From Rhipicephalus microplus (taxonomy: Eukaryota; Arthropoda; Arachnida; Ixodida; Ixodidae), in the NCBI RefSeq assembly GCF_043290135.1, contig NW_027464602.1, positions 2,356,001 through 2,420,000 on the forward strand: 64,000 nt of DNA, read 5' to 3'. Position 1 is the stretch's first letter, and each line of letters begins with the position of its first letter. Both the position numbers and the translations under genes were made by a program. Below are positions 10,905 through 24,900 of this stretch, in pieces. The notes under the pieces were generated by a model. The model made no database searches. It saw only the letters and a program-made list of their open reading frames with translations, and was not told the DNA's origin.

Positions 10905-12800
10905 TGGGCTCGAACCTCCAACCTTTCGGTTACAAGCCGATCGCGCTAGCAGATTGCGCCACGGGGACAGTCTTGCTCCACTCTCACCACCATCAGAACA
11001 TATCTTCAAAGCTATCAGCGCAAAGAAAAAAAAGCGCCGCACCACCACCGGGTGGGCTCGAACCTCCAACCTTTCGGTTAACAGCCGATCGCGCTAGCCA
11101 ATTGCGCCAGGGAGACAGTCCTGCTCCACTCTCACCACCATCAGAACCTATCTTCAAAGCTATCAGCCCAAAGAAAAAAAGCACCGCACCACCAACGGGT
11201 GGGCTGGAACCTCCAACCTTTCGGTTAACAGCCGATCGCGCTAGCCAAGTGCGCCACGGAGACAGTCCTGCTCCACTCTCACCACCATCAGAACATATCT
11301 TCAAAGCTATTAGCGCAAAGAAAAAAAGCGCCGCGCCACCTACGGGTGGGCTCGAACCTCCAACCTTTCGGTTAACAGCCGATCGCGCTAACCCATTGCG
11401 CCACGGGGACAGTCTTGCTCCACTCTCACCACTATCAGAACATATCTTCAAAGCTATCAGCGCAAAGAAAAAAAAGCGCCGCACCACCACCGGGTGGGCT
11501 CGAACCTCCAACCTTTCGGTTAACAGCCGATTGCGCAAACCAATTGCGCCATGGAGACAGTCCTGCTCCACTCTCACCACCATCAGAACATATCTTCAAA
11601 GCTATCAGCCTAAAGAAAAAAAGCACCGCACCACCACCGGGTGGGCTCGAACTTCCAACCTTTCGGTTAACAGCCAATCGCGCTAGCCAATTGCGCCACG
11701 GAGACAGTCCTGCTTCACTCTCACCACCATCAGAACATATCTTCAAAGCTATCAGCACAAAGAAAAAAAAGCGCCACACCATCATCGGGTGGGCTCGAAC
11801 CTCCAACCTTTCGGTTAACAGCCGATCGCGCAAGCCAATTGCGCCACGGAGACAGTCCTGCTCCACTCTCACCACCATCAGAACATATCTTCAAAGCTAT
11901 CAGCACAAAGAGAAAAAAGCGCCGCACCACCACCGGGTGGGCTCGAAACTCCAACCTTTCGGTTAACAGCCGATCGCGCTAGCCAATTGCGCCATGGAGA
12001 CAGTCCTGCTCCACTCTCACCACCATCAGAACATATCTTCAAAGCTATTACCACAAAGAAAAAAAAGCGCCGCAACACCACCGGGTGGGCTCGAACCTCC
12101 AAACTTTCGGTTAACAGCTGATCGCGCTAGCCAATTGCGCCACGAAGACAGTCCTGCTGCACTCTCACCACCATCAGAACATATCTTCAAAGCTATTACC
12201 GCAAAGAAAAAAGCAACACACCACTCCCGGGAAAGCTCGAAATTCCAACCTTTCGGTTAACAGCCGATCGCGCTAGCCCATTGCGCCACGGAGACAGTCT
12301 TGCTCCACTCTCACCACCATCAGAACATACCTTCAAACTATCAGCGCAAAAAAAAGCCCCGCACCACCACCGGGTGGGCTCGAAATTCCAACCTTTTGGT
12401 TAACAGCCGATCGCGCTTGCCCATTGCGCCACGGGGACAGTCTTGCTCCACTCTCACCACCATCAGAACATATCATCAAAGCTATCAGCCCAAAGAAAAA
12501 AAAGCGCCGCACCACCACCGGGTGGGCTCGAACCTTCAACCTTTCGGTTAACAGCCGATCGCACTAGCCAACTGCGCCACGGAGGCAGTCGTGCTCCACT
12601 CTTACCACCATCAGAACATATCTTCAAAGCTATCAGCACAAAGAAAAAAGCAACACACCACTCCCGGGAGGGCTCGAACCTCAAACTTTTCGGTTAACAG
12701 CCGATCGCGCTGGCCAATTGCTCCACGGAGACAGTCCTGCTCCACTCTCACCACCATTAGAACATATCTTTCAAGCTATCAGCCCAAAGAAAAAAAAAGC
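10905..12800 (-). repeat. Higher-order repeat block 4 (copy of block 3 start)
   Basis: This stretch matches 8254-10150 at a fixed offset of 2651 bp with very few substitutions. After about 12800 it departs and instead follows the monomer order seen near 1880-2400 and 6150-6650. From 13000 to 29500 similar shorter shuffled blocks continue; for example, 23520-24500 recurs at 25139-26110. The right limit is approximate. Confidence 0.55.
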
Positions 12801-15800
12801 GCCGCACCACCACCGGGTGGGCTCGAACCTCCAACCTTTTGGTTAACGGCCGATCGCGCTAGCCAATTGCGCCACGGAGACAATCGTGCTCCACGCTCAC
12901 CACCATCAGAAAATATCTTCAAAGCTCTCATCGCAAAGAAAAAAGCAACACACCCCACCCGGGAGGGCTCGAACCTCCAACTTTTTGGTTAACAGCCGAT
13001 CGCGCTAACCCATTGCGCCACGGGGACAGTCTTGCTCCACTCTCACCACTATCAGAACATATCTTCAAAGCTATCAGCGCAAAGAAAAAAAAGCGCCGCA
13101 CCACCACCGGGTGGGCTCGAACCTACAACCTTTCGGTTAACAGCCGATCGCGCTAGCCAATTGCGCCACAGAGACAGTCGTGCTTCCCTCTCACCACCGT
13201 CAGACCATTTCTTCAGAGCTATCGCCCCAAAGAAAAAAAAGCGCCGCACCACCACCGGGTGGGCTCGAACCTCCAACCTTTCGGTTAAAAGTTGATCGCG
13301 CTAGCCAATTGCGCCACGGAGACAGTCTTGCTCCACTCTCAACACCATCAGAACATATCTTCAAAGCTACAAGCGCAAAGAAAAAAAAGCGCCGCACCAC
13401 CACCGGGTGGGCTCGAACCTCCAACCTTTCGGTTAACAGCCAATCGCGTTAGCCAATAGCGCCACAGAGACAGTCCTGCTCCACTCTCACCACCATCAGA
13501 ACATATCTTCAAAGCTATCAGCACAAAGAGAAAAAAGCGCCGCACCACCACCGGGTGGGCTCGAACCTCCAACCTTTCGGTTACAAGCCGATCGCGCTAG
13601 CCAATTGCGCCACGGGGACAGTCTTGCTCCACTCTCACCACTATCAGAACATATCTTCAAAGCTATCAGCGCAAAGAAAAAAAAGCGCCGCACCACCACC
13701 GGGTGGGCTCGAACCTACAACCTTTCGGTTAACAGCCGATCGCGCTAGCCAATTGCGCCACAGAGACAGTCGTGCTTCCCTCTCACCACCGTCAGACCAT
13801 TTCTTCAGAGCTATCGCCCCAAAGAAAAAAAAGCGCCGCACCACCACCGGGTGGGCTCGAACCTCCAACCTTTCGGTTAAAAGTTGATCGCGCTAGCCAA
13901 TTGCGCCACGGAGACAGTCCTGCCCCACTCTCACCACCGTCAGAACATTTCTTCAGAGCTATGAGCCCAAAGAAGAAAAAGCGCCGCACCACCACCGGGT
14001 GGGCTCGAAACTCCAACCTTTCGGTTATCAGCCGATCGCGCTAGCCAATTGCGCCATGGAGACAGTCCTGCTCCACTCTCACCACCATCAGAACATATCT
14101 TCAAAGCTATTAGCGCAAAAAAAAGCGCCGCGCCACCTTCGGGTGGGCTCGAACCTCCAACCTTTCGGTTAACAGCCGATCGCGCTAACCCATTGCGCCA
14201 CGGGGACAGTCTTGCTCCACTCTCACCACTATCAGAACATATCTTCAAAGCTATCAGCGCAAAGAAAAAAAAGCGCCGCACCACCACCGGGTGGGCTCGA
14301 ACCTCCAACCTTTCGGTTAACAGCCGATCGCGTTAGCCAATTGCGCCACAGAGACAGTCGTGCTTCCCTCTCACCACCGTCAGACCATTTCTTCAGAGCT
14401 ATCGCCCCAAAGAAAAAAAAGCGCCGCACCACCACCGGGTGGGCTCGAACCTCCAACCTTTCGGTTAAAAGTTGATCGCGCTAGCCAATTGCGCCACGGA
14501 GACAGTCTTGCTCCACTCTCAACACCATCAGAACATATCTTCAAAGCTACAAGCGCAAAGAAAAAAAAGCGCCGCACCACCACCGGGTGGGCTCGAACCT
14601 CCAACCTTTCGGTTAACAGCCAATCGCGTTAGCCAATAGCGCCACAGAGACAGTCCTGCTCCACTCTCACCACCATCAGAACATATCTTCAAAGCTATCA
14701 GCACAAAGAAAAAAAAAGCGCCGCACCACCACCGGGTGCGCTCGAACCTCCAACCTTTCGGTTAACAGCCGATTGCGCAAGCCAATTGCGCCACGGAGAC
14801 AGTCCTGCTCCACTTTCACCACCATCAGAACATATCTTCAAAGCTATCAGCCCAAAGAAAAAAAATACCGCACCACCACCGGGTGGGCTCGAACTTCCAA
14901 CCTCTCGGTTAACAGCCAATCGCGCTAGCCAATTGCGCCACGGAGACAGTCCTGCTTCACTCTCACCACCATCAGAACATATCTTCAAAGCTATCAGCAC
15001 AAAGAAAAAAAGCGCCACACCATCATCGGGTGGGCTCGAACCTCCAACCTTTCGGTTAACAACCGATCGCGCAAGCCAATTGCGCCACGGAGACAGTCCT
15101 ACTCCACACTCACCACCGTCAAAACATTTTTTCAGAGCTATCACCCCAAAGAAAAAAAAGCGCCGCAACACCACCGGGTGGGCTCAAACCTCCAACCTTT
15201 CGGTTAACAGCCGATCGCGCAAGCCAATTGCGCCACGGAGACAGTCCTGCTTCACTCTCACCACCATCAGAACATATATTCAAAGCTATCAGCCCAAAGA
15301 ATAGAAAGCGCCGCGCCACCACCGGGTGGGCTCGAACCTCCAACCTTTCGGTTAACAGCCGATCGCGCTAGCCCATTGCGCCACGGAGACAGCCTTGCTC
15401 CACTTTCAACACCATCAGAACATATCTTCAAAGCTATTAGCGCAAAGAAAAAAAGCGCCGCGCCACCACCGGGTGGGCTCGAACCTCCAACCTTTCGGTT
15501 AACAGCCGATCGCGCTAGCCAATTGCGCCACGGAGACAGTCCTGCTCCATTTTCACCACCATCAGAACATATCTTCAAAGCTAATAGTGCAAAGAAAAAA
15601 GCGCCACACCATCACCGGGTGGGCTCTAACCTCCAACCTTTCGGTTAACAGCCGATCGCGCAAGCCAATTGCGCCACGGAGACAGTCCTGCTCCACTCTC
15701 ACCACCGTCAAAACATTTATTCAGAGCTATCACCTCAAAGAAAAAAAAGCGCCGCACCACCACCGGAAGGGCTCGAAACTCCAACCTTTCGGTTAACAGC

Positions 15801-16052
15801 CGATCGCGCTAGTCCATTGCGCCACGGACACAGTCTTGCTCCACTCTCACCACCATCAGAACATATCTTCAAAGCTATCAGCGCAAAGAAAAAAAAGCGC
15901 CACACCAGCACCGGGTGGGCTCGAACCTCCAACCTTTCGGTTAACAGCCGATTGCGCTAGCCCATTGCGCCACGGAGACAGTCTTGCTCCCTTCTCACCA
16001 CCATCGGAACATATCTTCAAAGCTATCAGCGCAAAGAAAAAAGCAACACACC

Positions 16053-16125
16053 ACTCCCGGGAGGGCTCGAACCTCCAACTTTTGGGTTAACAGCCGATCG
16101 CGCTGGCCAATTGCGCCACGGAGAC
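16053..16125 (-). tRNA. Second-class monomer with fully paired T arm
   Basis: This represents the shorter class whose trailer reads GGTGTGTTGC before the T run. Here the 3' T-stem strand is CCTCC, which pairs perfectly with GGAGG, whereas the majority class has CCACC and a 51:63 mismatch. The anticodon is GTT. The 3' acceptor CGGGAGT pairs poorly with GTCTCCG. This class is interspersed through the whole array, often in neighbouring pairs. Confidence 0.55.
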
Positions 16126-17518
16126 AGTCCTGCTGCACTCTCACCACCATTAGAACATATCTTTCAAGCTATCAGCCCAAGGAATAAAAAGCGCCGACAC
16201 CACCGGGTGGGCTCGAACCTCCAACCTTTTGGTTAACGGCCGATCGCGCTAGCCAATTGCGCCACGGAGACAATCGTGCTGCACGCTCACCACCATCAGA
16301 ACATATCTTCAAAGCTATCAGCGCAAAGAAAAAAGCAACACACCACTCCCGGGAGGGCTCGAACCTCCAACTTTTGGGTTAACAGCCGATCGCGCTGGCC
16401 AATTGCGCCACGGAGACAGTCCTGCTGCACTCTCACCACCATTAGAACATATCTTTCAAGCTATCAGCCCAAGGAATAAAAAGCGCCGACACCACCGGGT
16501 GGGCTCGAACCTCTAACCTTTCGGTTAACAGCCGATCGCGCTAGCCAATTGCGCCACGGAGACAGTCCTGCTCCATTTTCACCACCATCAGAACATATCT
16601 TCAAAGCTAATAGTGCAAAGAAAAAAGCGCCACACCATCACCGGGTGGGCTCTAACCTCCAACCTTTCGGTTAACAGCCGATCGCGCAAGCCAATTGCGC
16701 CACGGAGACAGTCCTGCTCCACTCTCACCACCGTCAAAACATTTATTCAGAGCTATCACCCCAAAGAAAAAAAAGCGCCGCACCACCACCGGGAGGGCTC
16801 GAAACTCCAACCTTTCGGTTAACAGCCGATCGCGCTAGTCCATTGCGCCACGGACACAGTCTTGCTCCACTCTCACCACCATCAGAACATATCTTCAAAG
16901 CTATCAGCGCAAAGAAAAAAAAGCGCCGCACCACCACCGGGTGGGCTCGAACCTCCAACCTTTCGGTTAACAGCCGATTGCGCTAGCCCATTGCGCCACG
17001 GAGACAGTCTTGCTCCCATCTCACCACCATCGGAACATATCTTCAAAGCTATCAGCGCAAAGAAAAAAGCAACACACCACTCCCGGGAGGGCTCGAACCT
17101 CCAACTTTTGGGTTAACAGCCGATCGCGCTGGCCAATTGCGCCACGGAGACAGTCCTGCTGCACTCTCACCACCATTAGAACATATCTTTCAAGCTATCA
17201 GCCCAAGGAATAAAAAGCGCCGACACCACCGGGTGGGCTCGAACCTCCAACCTTTTGGTTAACGGCCGATCGCGCTAGCCAATTGCGCCACCAAGACAAT
17301 CGTGCTGCACGCTCACCACCATCAGAACATATCTTCAAAGCTATCAGTGCAAAGAAAAAAGCAACTCAGCACTCCCGGGAGGGCTCGAAACTCCAACCTT
17401 TCGGTTAACAGCCCATCGCGCTAGCCCACTGCGCCACGGAGACAGTCTTGCTCCACTCTCACCACCATCAGAACATATCTTCAAAGCTATCAGCGCAAAG
17501 AAAAAAAAGCGCCGCACC

Positions 17519-17591
17519 ACCACCGGGTGGGCTCGAACCTCCAGCCTTTCGGTTAATGGCCGATCGCGCAAGCCATTTGCGCCACGGAGAC
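17519..17591 (-). tRNA. tRNA-like monomer with anticodon ATT (Asn-type)
   Basis: The loop reads CCATTAA, so the anticodon is ATT, which also reads an asparagine codon. The usual U33 is C here. The T arm and boxes are conserved apart from one change in the variable/T stem region. I noticed it once only. Confidence 0.45.
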
Positions 17592-18841
17592 AGACATGCT
17601 CCACTCTCACCACCATCAGAACATATCTTCAAACCTATCAGCCCCAAAAAAAAAGCACCGCACCACCACCGGGCGGGCTGGAACCTCCAACCTTTCGGTT
17701 AACAGCCAATCGCGTTAGCCAATTGCGCCACGGAGACAGTCCTGCTCCACTCTCACCACAATCAGAACATATCTTCAAAGCTATCAGCACAAAGAGAAAA
17801 AAGCGCCGCACCACCACCGGGTGGGCTCGAAACTCCAACCTTTCGGTTAACAGCCGATCGTGCTAGCCAATTGCGCCATGGAGACAGTCCTGCTCCAGTC
17901 TCACCACCATCAGAACATATCTTCAAAGCTATTAGTGCAAAGAAAAAAGCAGCACACCACTCCAGGAAGGACTCGAAACTCCAACCTTTCGGTTAACAGC
18001 CGATCGCGCTAGCCCATTGCGCCACGGGGACAGTCTTGCTTCACTCTCACCTCCATCAGTACATATCTTCAAAGCTATCAGCACAAAGAAAAAAAACGCC
18101 GCACCACCACCGGGTGGGCTCGAACCTCCAACCTTTCGGTTAACAGCCGATCGCGCTAGCCCATTGCGCCACGGGGACAGTCTTGCTCCACTCTCACCAC
18201 CATCAGAACATATCTTCAAAGCTATCAGCACAAAGAGAAAAAAGCGCCGCACCACCACCGGGTGGGCTCGAAACTCCAACCTTTCGGTTAACAGCCGATC
18301 GCGCTAGCCAATTGCGCCAGGGAGACAGTCCTGCTCCACTCTCACCACCACCAGAACATATCTTCAAAGCTATTACCACAAAGAAAAAAGCAACACACCA
18401 CTCCTGGGAGGGCTCGAAACTCCAACCTTTCGGTTAACAGCCGATCGCGCTAGCCCATTGCGCCACGGAGACAGCCTTGCTCCACTCTCACCACCATTAG
18501 AACATATCTTTCAAGCTATCAGCCCAAAGAATAGAAAGCGCCGCGCCACCACCGGGTGGGCTCGAACCTCCAACCTTTCGGTTAACAGCCGATCGCGCTA
18601 GCCAATTGCGCCACGGAGACAGTCCTGCTCCATTTTCACCACCATCAGAACATATCTTCAAAGCTAATAGTGCAAAGAAAAAAGCGCCACACCATCACCG
18701 GGTGGGCTCGAACCTCCAACCTTTCGGTTAACAGCCGATCGCGCAAGCCAATTGCGCCACGGAGACAGTCCTGCTCCACTCTCACCACCGTCAAAACATT
18801 TATTCAGAGCTATCACCCCAAAGAAAAAAAAGCGCCGCACC

Positions 18842-18914
18842 ACCACCGGGAGGGCTCGAAACTCCAACCCTTCGGTTTACAGCCGATCGCGCTAGCCCAT
18901 TGCGCCACGAGGAC
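18842..18914 (-). tRNA. tRNA-like monomer with anticodon GTA (Tyr-type)
   Basis: The loop reads CTGTAAA, giving anticodon GTA (tyrosine). The T arm is GGAGT/CCTCC with four pairs, and the acceptor 5' strand is GTCCTCG. The copy is imperfect and I noticed it once. Function as a tyrosine tRNA is not supported by the rest of the body. Confidence 0.45.
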
Positions 18915-21900
18915 AGTCTTGCTCCACTCTCACCACCATCAGAACATATCTTCAAAGCTATCAGCACAAAGAAAAAAAAAGCGCCGCACCACCACCGGGT
19001 GGGCTCGAACCTCCAACCTTTCGGTTAACAGCCGATTGCGCAAGCCAATTGCGCCACGGAGACAGTCCTGCTCCACTCTCACCACCATCAGAACATATCT
19101 TCAAAGCTATCAGCCCAAAGAAAAAAAGCACCGCACCACCACCGGGTGGGCTCGAACTTCCAACCTTCCGGTTAACAGCCAATCGCGCTAGCCAATTGCG
19201 CGACGGAGACAGTCCTGCTTCACTCTCACCACCATCAGAACATATCTTCAAAGCTATCAGCACAAAGAAAAAAAAGCGCCACACCATCATCGGGTGGGCT
19301 CGAACCTCCAACCTTTCGGTTAACAACCGATCGCGCAAGCCAATTGCACCACGGAGACAGTCCTGCTCCACACTCACCACCGTCAAAACATTTCTTCAGA
19401 GCTATCACCCCAAAGAAAAAAAAGCGCCGCACCACCACCGGGTAGGCTCGAAACTCCAACCTTTCGGTTAACAGCCGATGGCGCTAGCCAATTGCGCCAT
19501 GGAGACAGTCCTGCTCCACTCTCACCACCATCAGAACATATCTTCAAAGCCATCAGCCCAAAGAAAAAAAAGCACCGCACCACCACCGGGTGGGCTCGAA
19601 CCTCCAACCTTTCGGTTAACAGCCAATCGCGCTAGCCAATTGCGCCACGGAGACAGTCCTGCTCCACTCTCACTACCATCAGAACATATCTTCAAAGCTA
19701 TTAGCGCAAAGAAAAAAGCGCCGCGCCACCACCGGGTGGGCTCGAACCTCCAACCTTTCGGTTAACAGCCAATCGCGCTAGCCAATTGCGCCACGGAGAC
19801 AGTCCTGCTTCACTCTCACCACCATCAGAACATATCTTCAAAGCTATCAGCACAAAGAAAAAAAGCGCCACACCATCATCGGGTGGGCTCGAACCTCCAA
19901 CCTTTCGGTTAACAGCCGATCGCGCAAGCCAATTGCGCCACGGAGACAGTCCTGCTCCACACTCACCACCATCAAAACATTTCTTCAGAGCTATCACCCC
20001 AAAGAAAAAAAAGCGCCGCACCACCACCGGGTGGGCTCGAACCTCCAACCTTTCAGTTAACAGCCGATCGCGCTAGCCGATTGCGCCACGGAGACAGTCC
20101 TGGTCCACTCTCACCACCATCAGAACATATCTTCAAAGCTATCAGCGCAAAGAAAAAAAAGCGCCGCGCCACCACCGGGTGGGCTCGAACCTCCAACCTT
20201 TCGGTTAACAGCCGATCGCGCTAACCAATTGCGCCACGGGGACAGTCTTGCTCCACTCTCACCACTATCAGAACATATCTTCAAAGCTATCAGCGCAAAG
20301 AAAACAAAGCGCCGCACCACCACCGGGTGGGCTCGAACCTCCAACCATTCGGTTAACAGCCGATCGCGCTAGCCAATTGCGCCACAGAGACAGTCTTGCT
20401 CCACTCTCAACACCATCAGAACATAGCTTCAAAGCTACAAGCGCAAAGAAAAAAAAGCGCCGCACCACCACCGGGTGGGCTCGAACCTCCAACCTTTCGG
20501 TTAACAGCCGATCGCGCTAGCCAATTGCGCCAGGGAGACAGTCCTGCTCCACTCTCACCACCATCAAAACATATCTTCAAAGCTATCAGCCCAAAGAAAA
20601 AAAGCACCGCACCACCACCGGGTGGGCTGGAACCTCCAACCTTTCGGTTAACAACCAATCGCGTTAGCCAATTGCGCCACGGAGACAGTCCTGCTCCACT
20701 CTCACCACCATCAGAACATATCTTAAAGCTATCAGCACAAAGAGAAAAAAGCGCCGCACCACCACCTGGTGGGCTCGAAACTCCAACCTTTCGGTTAACA
20801 GCCGATCGCGCTAGCCAATTGCGCCATGGAGACAGTCCTGCTCCACTCTCACCACCATCAGAACGCATCTTCAAAGCTATTACCACAAAGAAAAAAAGCG
20901 CCGCAACACCACCGGTTTGGCTCGAACCTCCAACCTTTCCGTTAACAGCCGATCGCGCTAGCCAATTGCGCCACGAAGACAGTCCTGCTGCACTCTCACT
21001 ACCATCAGAACATATCTTCAAAGCTATTACCGCAAAGAAAAAAGCAACACACCACTCCCGGGAGGGCTCGAAATTCCGACCTTTCGGTTAACAGCCGATC
21101 GCGCTAGCCCATTGTGCCACGGAGACAGTCTTGCTCCACTCTCACAACCATCAGAACATATCATCAAAGCTATCAGCCCCAAAAAAAAGCGCCGCACCAC
21201 CACCGGGTGGGCTCGAACCTTCAACCTTTCGGTTAACAGCCGATCGCTCTAGCCAATTGCGCCACGGAGGCAGTCGTGCTCCACTCTTACCACCATCAGA
21301 ACATATCTTCAAAGCTATCAGCACAAAGAAAAAAGCAACACACCACTCCCGGGAAGGCTCGAACCTCCAACTTTTCGGTTAACAGCCGATCGCGCTGGCC
21401 AATTGCTCCACGGAGACAGTCCTGCTCCACTCTCACCACCATTAGAACATATCTTTCAAGCTATCAGCCCAAAGAAAAAAAAAGCGCCGCACCACCACCG
21501 GGTGGGCTCGAACCTCCAACCTTTTGGTTAACGGCCGATCGCGCTAGCCAATTGCGCCACGGAGACAATCGTGCTCCACGCTCACCAACATCAGAAAATA
21601 TCTTCAAAGCTATCATCGCAAAGAAAAAAGCAACACATCCCACCCGGGAGGGCTCGAACCTCCAACTTTTTGGTTAAAAGCCGATCGCGCTAGCCAATGG
21701 CGCCACGGGGACAGTCCTGCTCCACTCTCACCACCGTCAGAACATTTCTTCAGAGCTATCAGCCTAAAGAAAAAAAGCGCCGCACCACCACCAGGTGGGC
21801 TCGAACCTACAACCTTTCGGTTAACAGCCGATCGCGCTAGCCAATTGCGCCACAGAGACAGTCGTGCTTCACTCTCACCACCGTCAGACCATTTCTTCAG

Positions 21901-24900
21901 AGCTATCGCCCCATAGAAAAAAAAAGTGCCGCACCACCACCGGGTGGGCTCGAACCTCCAACCTTTCGGTTAAAAGTTGATCGCGCTAGCCAATTGCGCC
22001 ACGGAGACAGTCCTGCTCCACTCTCACCACCGTCAGAACATTTCTTCAGAGCTATCAGCCCAAAGAAGAAAAAGCGCCGCACCACCACCGGGTGGGCTCG
22101 AAACTCCAACCTTTCGGTTATCAGCCGATCGCGCTAGCCAATTGCGCCATGGAGACAGTCCTGCTCCACTCTCACCACCATCAGAACATATCTTCAAAGC
22201 TATTAGCGCAAAGAAAAAAAGCGCAGCGCCACCTTCGGGTGGGCTCGAACCTCCAACCTTTCGGTTAACAGCCGATCGCGCTAGCCAATTGCGCCACGGG
22301 GACAGTCTTGCTCCACCCTCACCACCATCAAAACATATCTTCAAAGCTATCAGTGCAAAGAAAAAAAAGCGCCGCACCACCACCGGGTGGGCTCGAAACT
22401 CCAACCTTTCGGTTAACAGCCGATCGCGCTAGCCAATTGCGCCATGGAGACAGTCCTGCTCCACTCTCACCACCATCAGAACATATCTTCAAAGCTATTA
22501 CCACAAAGAAAAAAAAGCGCCGCAACACCACCGGGTTGGCTCGAACCTCCAACCTTTCGGTTAACAGCCGATCGCGCTAGCCAATTGCGCCACGAAGACA
22601 GTCCTGCTGCACTCTCACCACCATCAGAACATATCTTCAAAGCTATTACCGCAAAGAAAAAAGCAACACACCACTCCCGGGAGGGCTCGAAATTCCAACC
22701 TTTCGGTTAACAGCCGATCGCGCTAGCCCATTGTGCCACGGAGACAGTCTTGCTCTACTCTCACCACCATCAGAACATATCATCAAAGCTATCAGCCCAA
22801 AAAAAAGCGCCGCACCACCACCGGGTGGGCTCGAACCTTCAACCTTTCGGTTAACAGCCGATCGCTCTAGCCAATTGCGCCACGTAGGCTGTCGTGCTCC
22901 ACTCTTACCACCATCAGAACATATCTTCAAAGCTATCAGCACAAAGAAAAAAGCAACACACCACTCCCGGGAGGGCTCGAACCTCCAACTTTTCGGTTAA
23001 CAGCCGATCGCGCTGGCCAATTGCTCCACGGAGACAGTCCTGCTCCACTCTCACCACCATTAGAACATATCTTTCAAGCTATCAGCCCAAAGAAAAAAAA
23101 GCGCCGCACCACCACCGGGTGGGCTCGAACCTCCAACCTTTTGGTTAACGGCCGATCGCGCTAGCCAATTGCGCCACGGAGACAATCGTGCTCCACGCTC
23201 ACCAACATCAGAAAATATCTTCAAAGCTATCATCGCAAAGAAAAAAGCAACACACCCCACCCGGGAGGGCTCGAACCTCCAACTTTTTGGTTAAAAGCCG
23301 ATCGCGCTAGCCAATGGCGCCACGGGGACAGTCCTGCTCCACTCTCACCACCGTCAGAACATTTCTTCAGAGCTATCAGCCTAAAGAAAAAAAGCGCCGC
23401 ACCATCACCGGGTGGGCTCGAACCTACAACCTTTCGGTTAACAGCCGATCGCGCTAGCCAATTGCGCCACAGAGACAGTCGTGCTTCACTCTCACCACCG
23501 TCAGACCATTTCTTCAGAGCTATCGCCCCAAAGAAAAAAAAAGCGCCGCACCACCACCGGGTGGGCTCGAACCTCCAACCTTTCGGTTAAAAGTTGATCG
23601 CGCTAGCCAATTGCGCCACGGAGACAGTCCTGCTCCACTCTCACCACCGTCAGAACATTTCTTCAGAGCTATCAGCCCAAAGAAGAAAAAGCGCCGCACC
23701 ACCACCGGGTGGGCTCGAAACTCCAACCTTTCGGTTATCAGCCGATCGCGCTAGCCAATTGCGCCATGGGGACAGTCCTGCTCCACTCTCACCACCATCA
23801 GAACATATCTTCAAAGCTATTAGCGCAAAGAAAAAAAGCGCCGCGCCACCTTCGGGTGGGCTCAAACCTCCAACCTTTCGGTTAACAGCCGATCGCGCTA
23901 ACCCATTGCGCCACGGGGACAGTCTTGCTCCACTCTCACCACTATCAGAACATATCTTCAAAGCTATCAGCGCAAAGAAAAAAAAGCGCCGCACCACCAC
24001 CAGGTGGGCTCGAACCTCCAGCCTTTCGGTTAACAGCCGATCGCACTAGCCAATTGCGCCACAGAGACAGTCTTGCTCCACTCTCAACACCATCAGAACA
24101 TATCTTCAAAGCTACAAGCGCAAAGAAAAAAAATCGCCGCACCACCACCGGGTGGGCTCGAACCTCCAACCTTTCAGTTAACAGCCGATCGCGCTAGCCA
24201 ATTGCGCCACGGGGACAGTCTTGCTCCACCCTCACCACCATCAGAACATATCTTCAAAGCTATCAGTGCAAAGAAAAAAAAGCGCCGCACCACCACCGGG
24301 TGTGCTCGAACCTCCAACCTTTCGGTTAACAGCCGATCGCGCTAGCCAATTGCGCCAGGGAGACAGTCCTGCTCCACTCTCACCACCATCAGAACATATC
24401 TTCAAAGCTATCAGCCCAAAGAAAAAAAAGCACCGCACCACCACCGGGTGGGCTCGAACCTCCAATCTTTCGGTTAACAGCCGATCGCGCTAGCCAATTG
24501 CGCCACGAAGACAGTCCTGCTGCACTCTCACCACCATCAGAACATATCTTCAAAGCTATTACCGCAAAGAAAAAAGCAACACACCACTCCCGGGAGGGCT
24601 CGAAATTCCAACCTTTCGGTTAACAGCCGATCGCGCTAGCCCATTGTGCCACGGAGACAGTCTTGCTCTACTCTCACCACCATCAGAACATATCATCAAA
24701 GCTATCAGCCCAAAAAAAAGCGCCGCACCACCACCGGGTGGGCTCGAACCTTCAACCTTTCGGTTAACAGCCGATCCCTCTAGCCAATTGCGCCACGTAG
24801 GCAGTCGTGCTCCACTCTTACCACCATCAGAACATATCTTCAAAGCTATCAGCACAAAGAAAAAAGCAACACACCACTCCCGGGAGGGCTCGAACCTCCA

